Source: Micromonospora sp. CB01531 (GTDB taxonomy: Bacteria > Actinomycetota > Actinomycetes > Mycobacteriales > Micromonosporaceae). From it: 64,000 nucleotides of DNA. The notes beneath the pieces were generated by a model. The model searched no databases. It saw only the letters and a program-made list of their open reading frames with translations, and was not told the origin of the DNA. The stretch spans positions 127,339-191,338 of the forward strand of contig NZ_LWLS01000013.1 in assembly GCF_001905095.1 (NCBI RefSeq). The letters run 5' to 3'. Both the position numbers and the translations under genes were made by a program. Positions 61,653 through 64,000 of this stretch are shown piece after piece (position 1 is the stretch's first letter; the number at the start of each line of letters is the position of its first letter).

Positions 61653-62064
61653 GGGCTGAGCGCGGTCAGACATTGAAGCGGAACTAAGAGCCCCGATCAT
61701 CTCACCAGCGGAAACACTGCGAGGCAACTGCCCACACAGCGTTTCGGACTGCCATCGTCACTCGCTGTTAACGACGTTTGACGGTGTCTTGTGCTACAGG
61801 TTGCGGGGGTGCGAGACAAGACCGATGCGTTGACGGTCGCGGTCAGCGTCCGGCTGGATCGCACCTACCGGTGTGTCGCGCCGTACCGGCTGCGTTCACT
61901 GACTGCCACGATAAAGCCGGAGAGCTGTTCAGTGGTGTTCAGCGGCGCCACGGCCACCAGCATGCTGAGCGTGAGTAACGGAACGTTCAATATCTTGTTC
62001 AGTACCGAATCTGGCCGAGTCGCAGACACCAACGAAAAGATCGGCAGCCGGCCGGTCCGGGTCG
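61653..62064. other. Stretch of 400 bp without a recognisable gene
   Basis: No convincing coding region or repeat seen. The open frames have no family resemblance. Confidence 0.4.
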
Positions 62065-62385
62065 TGGAGCACCCTCGTGCTCGGCCACGACGGCGCGGAC
62101 CTCGCCGCCGCCCTGCAGACGATACGGGAGATCGGTGACCATGCCGGGCTCTCGGCCGCCGTCGAGTCGGCGTTCCCCGGCAGCGAGGTGGACATCAACG
62201 TCGAGGCCGGGCGGTTCGAGCTTTGGCTGCGGCAGCCGGGCCTGCTGCGGGCGCTGGGTGTCGCCGAGTTGTCCGACGGCATGCTGCGGTACCTGCGGTG
62301 GGTCGCCGCTCTGCTCACCCCGCGGCCGCCCGCGCTGCTGGTGCTCAACGAGCCGGAGACGAGCCTGCATTCGGAGCTGTTACGG
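62065..62385 (+). pseudogene. Fragment of an AAA-type (SMC/RecF-like) ATPase
   Basis: One frame reads LVLGHDGADLAAALQTIREIG, then GMLRYLRWVAALLTPRPPAL and LLVLNEPETSLHSEL, the C-terminal Walker B (LNEPETSLH) of predicted RecF-like AAA ATPases. There is no Walker A and the frame ends abruptly after ETSLHSELL. Both ends are missing, so it is a gene fragment. Confidence 0.72.
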
Positions 62386-62557
62386 CCCCGTGCCTTCCGC
62401 GCTTCCGGTCGGGGTGGTAGCACTCGCCCTCACGTAAAGGTCTTGATGGTGATAGCACGGTTCACGTTCCGCCGGTGGGATCGCCGCGATCGCGTCCGCC
62501 CGGGTGGGCCGGCGTGCCAGGGTGGCTGCGTGACGGGTCAGCGAAGCAGCGGCGGCG

Positions 62558-63775
62558 ATGATGGCGGCGGCAGGACGTGCCGAGAACCTGATTCGCAAAC
62601 ACGGGAGCCCGCAGCAGACAACGTTCCTGGAACTGTTCTTCGACCTGGCCTTCATCTTCGTCATCCAACGGATCACCCTGCGGATCACCGAACGATTGAG
62701 CTGGCCCGGCGTCGCCCACGGGTGGCATGCCGTCCCCGCCGCGGGCAAGACACTGCTGCTGCTCATGCCGCTGACCTGCGTATGGACCCTCGCGGCGTGG
62801 ACAACCGCTAAGTACGACCCGCGCCGACTGCCCGTGCAGGCCGTGATCATCACGACTATGTTCGGTGTCTTGATCATGCCGGCGGGGCTACCCACCGCGT
62901 TCCGCGACGGCGGTCTGGCCTTCGCCGTGCCGTACGTCGTCATCCAGACCGGCCGGGCCGCCGTCCTCATGATCATCCTGCGCGGGCACGAACTCCAGCG
63001 CACCGCAGGCCGCGAACTCGTCTGGTTCACGCTGTCCGGCATCCTGTGGATCGCCGGGGCGCTTACCCATGGCGGAACCCGGGTGACGTTGTGGATCTGC
63101 GGCGCGGCTACCGACTATCTAGCGGCCAGACTCGGCTGGCCGGCGCCCCGGCACGGCTCGCTGCGCGTCACGGCGTGGGCGGTCGCCGGCGGGCATCTGG
63201 CCGACCGGTACCGGCAGTTCCTCCTGATCGCCCTCGGCGAGTCCGTCGTGGCCCTCGCACTGGAGTACACCATGGGCCTGTACGACGTCGAGTCGACCGC
63301 CGCGTTTGTGATCGGCTTCGCCACCACCGTGCTGCTGTGGCGGATCTACTTCTACCGGGCCGGGCAGATCCTCGCCGACGCCATCGCTGCATCCAAGAAC
63401 CCGGAACACCTCGGCCGCGTGGCCGCCCTCGCCCATTGGATCATGATCCTGGGCATCATCATCACCGCCATCGGCCACGAACTGGTCATCCCCAACCCGG
63501 TCGGCCACACCATGCCCGCCTGGGTTGCGGTCATCCTCGGCGGCGCCGCCCTGTACGTCGCCGGACGCGCCCACCTCGAATACGTGGTCTTCGCCCGGGT
63601 GTCCCGACCTCGCGTGGTCGGGGTCGTCATCCTCATCCTCGCCGCCCCGCTGATGCTCTCCCTGCCGCCGGTGCTCGTCTCCCTCACCGCCGCGCTGGTT
63701 CTGGCCGGGATCGCCGCCGCCGACGTCGCACGCGCCCGCGGAAGACCACTGGAAGCCCCATCACCATCCAGGTGA
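62558..63775 (+). CDS. Low-temperature-requirement A (LtrA) family membrane protein
   Basis: 405 residues with about ten hydrophobic segments. The family signature TTFLELFFDLAFIFVIQRI opens the protein, and RYRQFLLIALGESVVA lies in the middle (LtrA GESV/I motif). Role unknown, though members are linked to stress at low temperature. It is followed 47 bp later by a second gene of the same family. The start at 62558 is the first of two Met codons; no ribosome site is evident. Confidence 0.88.
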   Translation: MMAAAGRAENLIRKHGSPQQTTFLELFFDLAFIFVIQRITLRITERLSWPGVAHGWHAVPAAGKTLLLLMPLTCVWTLAAWTTAKYDPRRLPVQAVIITTMFGVLIMPAGLPTAFRDGGLAFAVPYVVIQTGRAAVLMIILRGHELQRTAGRELVWFTLSGILWIAGALTHGGTRVTLWICGAATDYLAARLGWPAPRHGSLRVTAWAVAGGHLADRYRQFLLIALGESVVALALEYTMGLYDVESTAAFVIGFATTVLLWRIYFYRAGQILADAIAASKNPEHLGRVAALAHWIMILGIIITAIGHELVIPNPVGHTMPAWVAVILGGAALYVAGRAHLEYVVFARVSRPRVVGVVILILAAPLMLSLPPVLVSLTAALVLAGIAAADVARARGRPLEAPSPSR

Positions 63776-63822
63776 GTGGTTCGACAGCAATCAATAGGTC
63801 CGCGCGGTGGAGACAGGGGTTG

Positions 63823-64000
63823 TGACGGTGGGTGAGGCACGGCTGCTGCTCAAAGACGGGGCCAGACGGCAGGCGACCTTCCTGGAGTTGTTCTTCGACG
63901 TGGTGTTCGTCTTCGCGTTCACCCGGATATCGATCCGGTCCGCCGATGTTCTCACCGGCCCTTACCGCCACTTCCCGAGCGTCGTCGCCATGGGCCTGGG
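63823..64000 (+). CDS. Second LtrA-family protein (partial, runs off the right edge)
   Basis: From GTG 63823 the frame reads ...RRQATFLELFFDVVFVFAF, again the LtrA opening motif, and continues to the last base of the window. It is a tandem paralogue of the preceding gene. Confidence 0.8.

Overview
The window is high-GC actinobacterial DNA. Its gene style (GTGA/ATGA start-stop overlaps, a selenocysteine formate dehydrogenase, streptogrisin-type protease and GH64 glucanase with ricin-type lectin tails, tandem LtrA-like proteins) suits Micromonospora or a close relative in the Micromonosporaceae. Genus-level placement is inference.

Left arm (1-9.7 kb): the 5' part of a formate dehydrogenase alpha subunit with an in-frame UGA followed by a good bacterial SECIS hairpin; a secreted lysozyme-like protein; 1.1 kb of non-coding DNA with degenerate repeats; an AbiEii-type nucleotidyltransferase with its small partner; an ABC exporter whose permease is cut off and fused to the tail of a short-chain dehydrogenase; a divergent two-component system whose kinase carries a frameshift; and a SpoU-type RNA methyltransferase.

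Centre (9.7-43.2 kb): a compact hybrid NRPS-PKS cluster, almost all on the minus strand and coupled by 4-bp overlaps. In order of transcription it encodes a type II thioesterase, a methyltransferase, an A-(FkbM methyltransferase)-PCP protein, a Rossmann dehydrogenase, a fold-type-II PLP enzyme, an A-PCP protein, a ketosynthase with an excised AT and a His-to-Asn change, an A-PCP-C-PCP protein, a LanB-like protein, a KS-AT-KR-ACP protein with a KR lacking its tyrosine, and a C-A(Ser-like)-PCP-TE-MFS fusion whose TE has a cysteine nucleophile. A second LanB-like gene lies on the plus strand. Beyond it lie a KASIII-like enzyme, a free ACP, and a two-component E1/E2 acyl-forming system resembling the glycolyl-ACP machinery of tetrahydroisoquinoline antibiotics. 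No regulator and no obvious ribosomal precursor peptide were seen. Remnants resembling IS5-family transposases lie at both ends. This is the best candidate for an undescribed system.

Right arm (43.2-64 kb): accessory DNA with much decay. It holds a DinB-like protein, a frameshifted FAD oxidase, a complete IS701-family element with TTAG target duplication, a secreted protease and a glucanase sharing a lectin domain, several truncated genes, msrA/msrB, an alpha/beta hydrolase, a broken aldo/keto reductase, a helicase-associated-domain protein, a DHFR-like protein, an arsenic locus (arsI-like gene and small Cys protein, divergent arsR-aquaporin-arsC with a frameshifted arsC), an ATPase remnant and two LtrA-like genes. 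Single-base frameshifts recur outside the cluster and I saw none inside it. They could be real decay or homopolymer sequencing errors.
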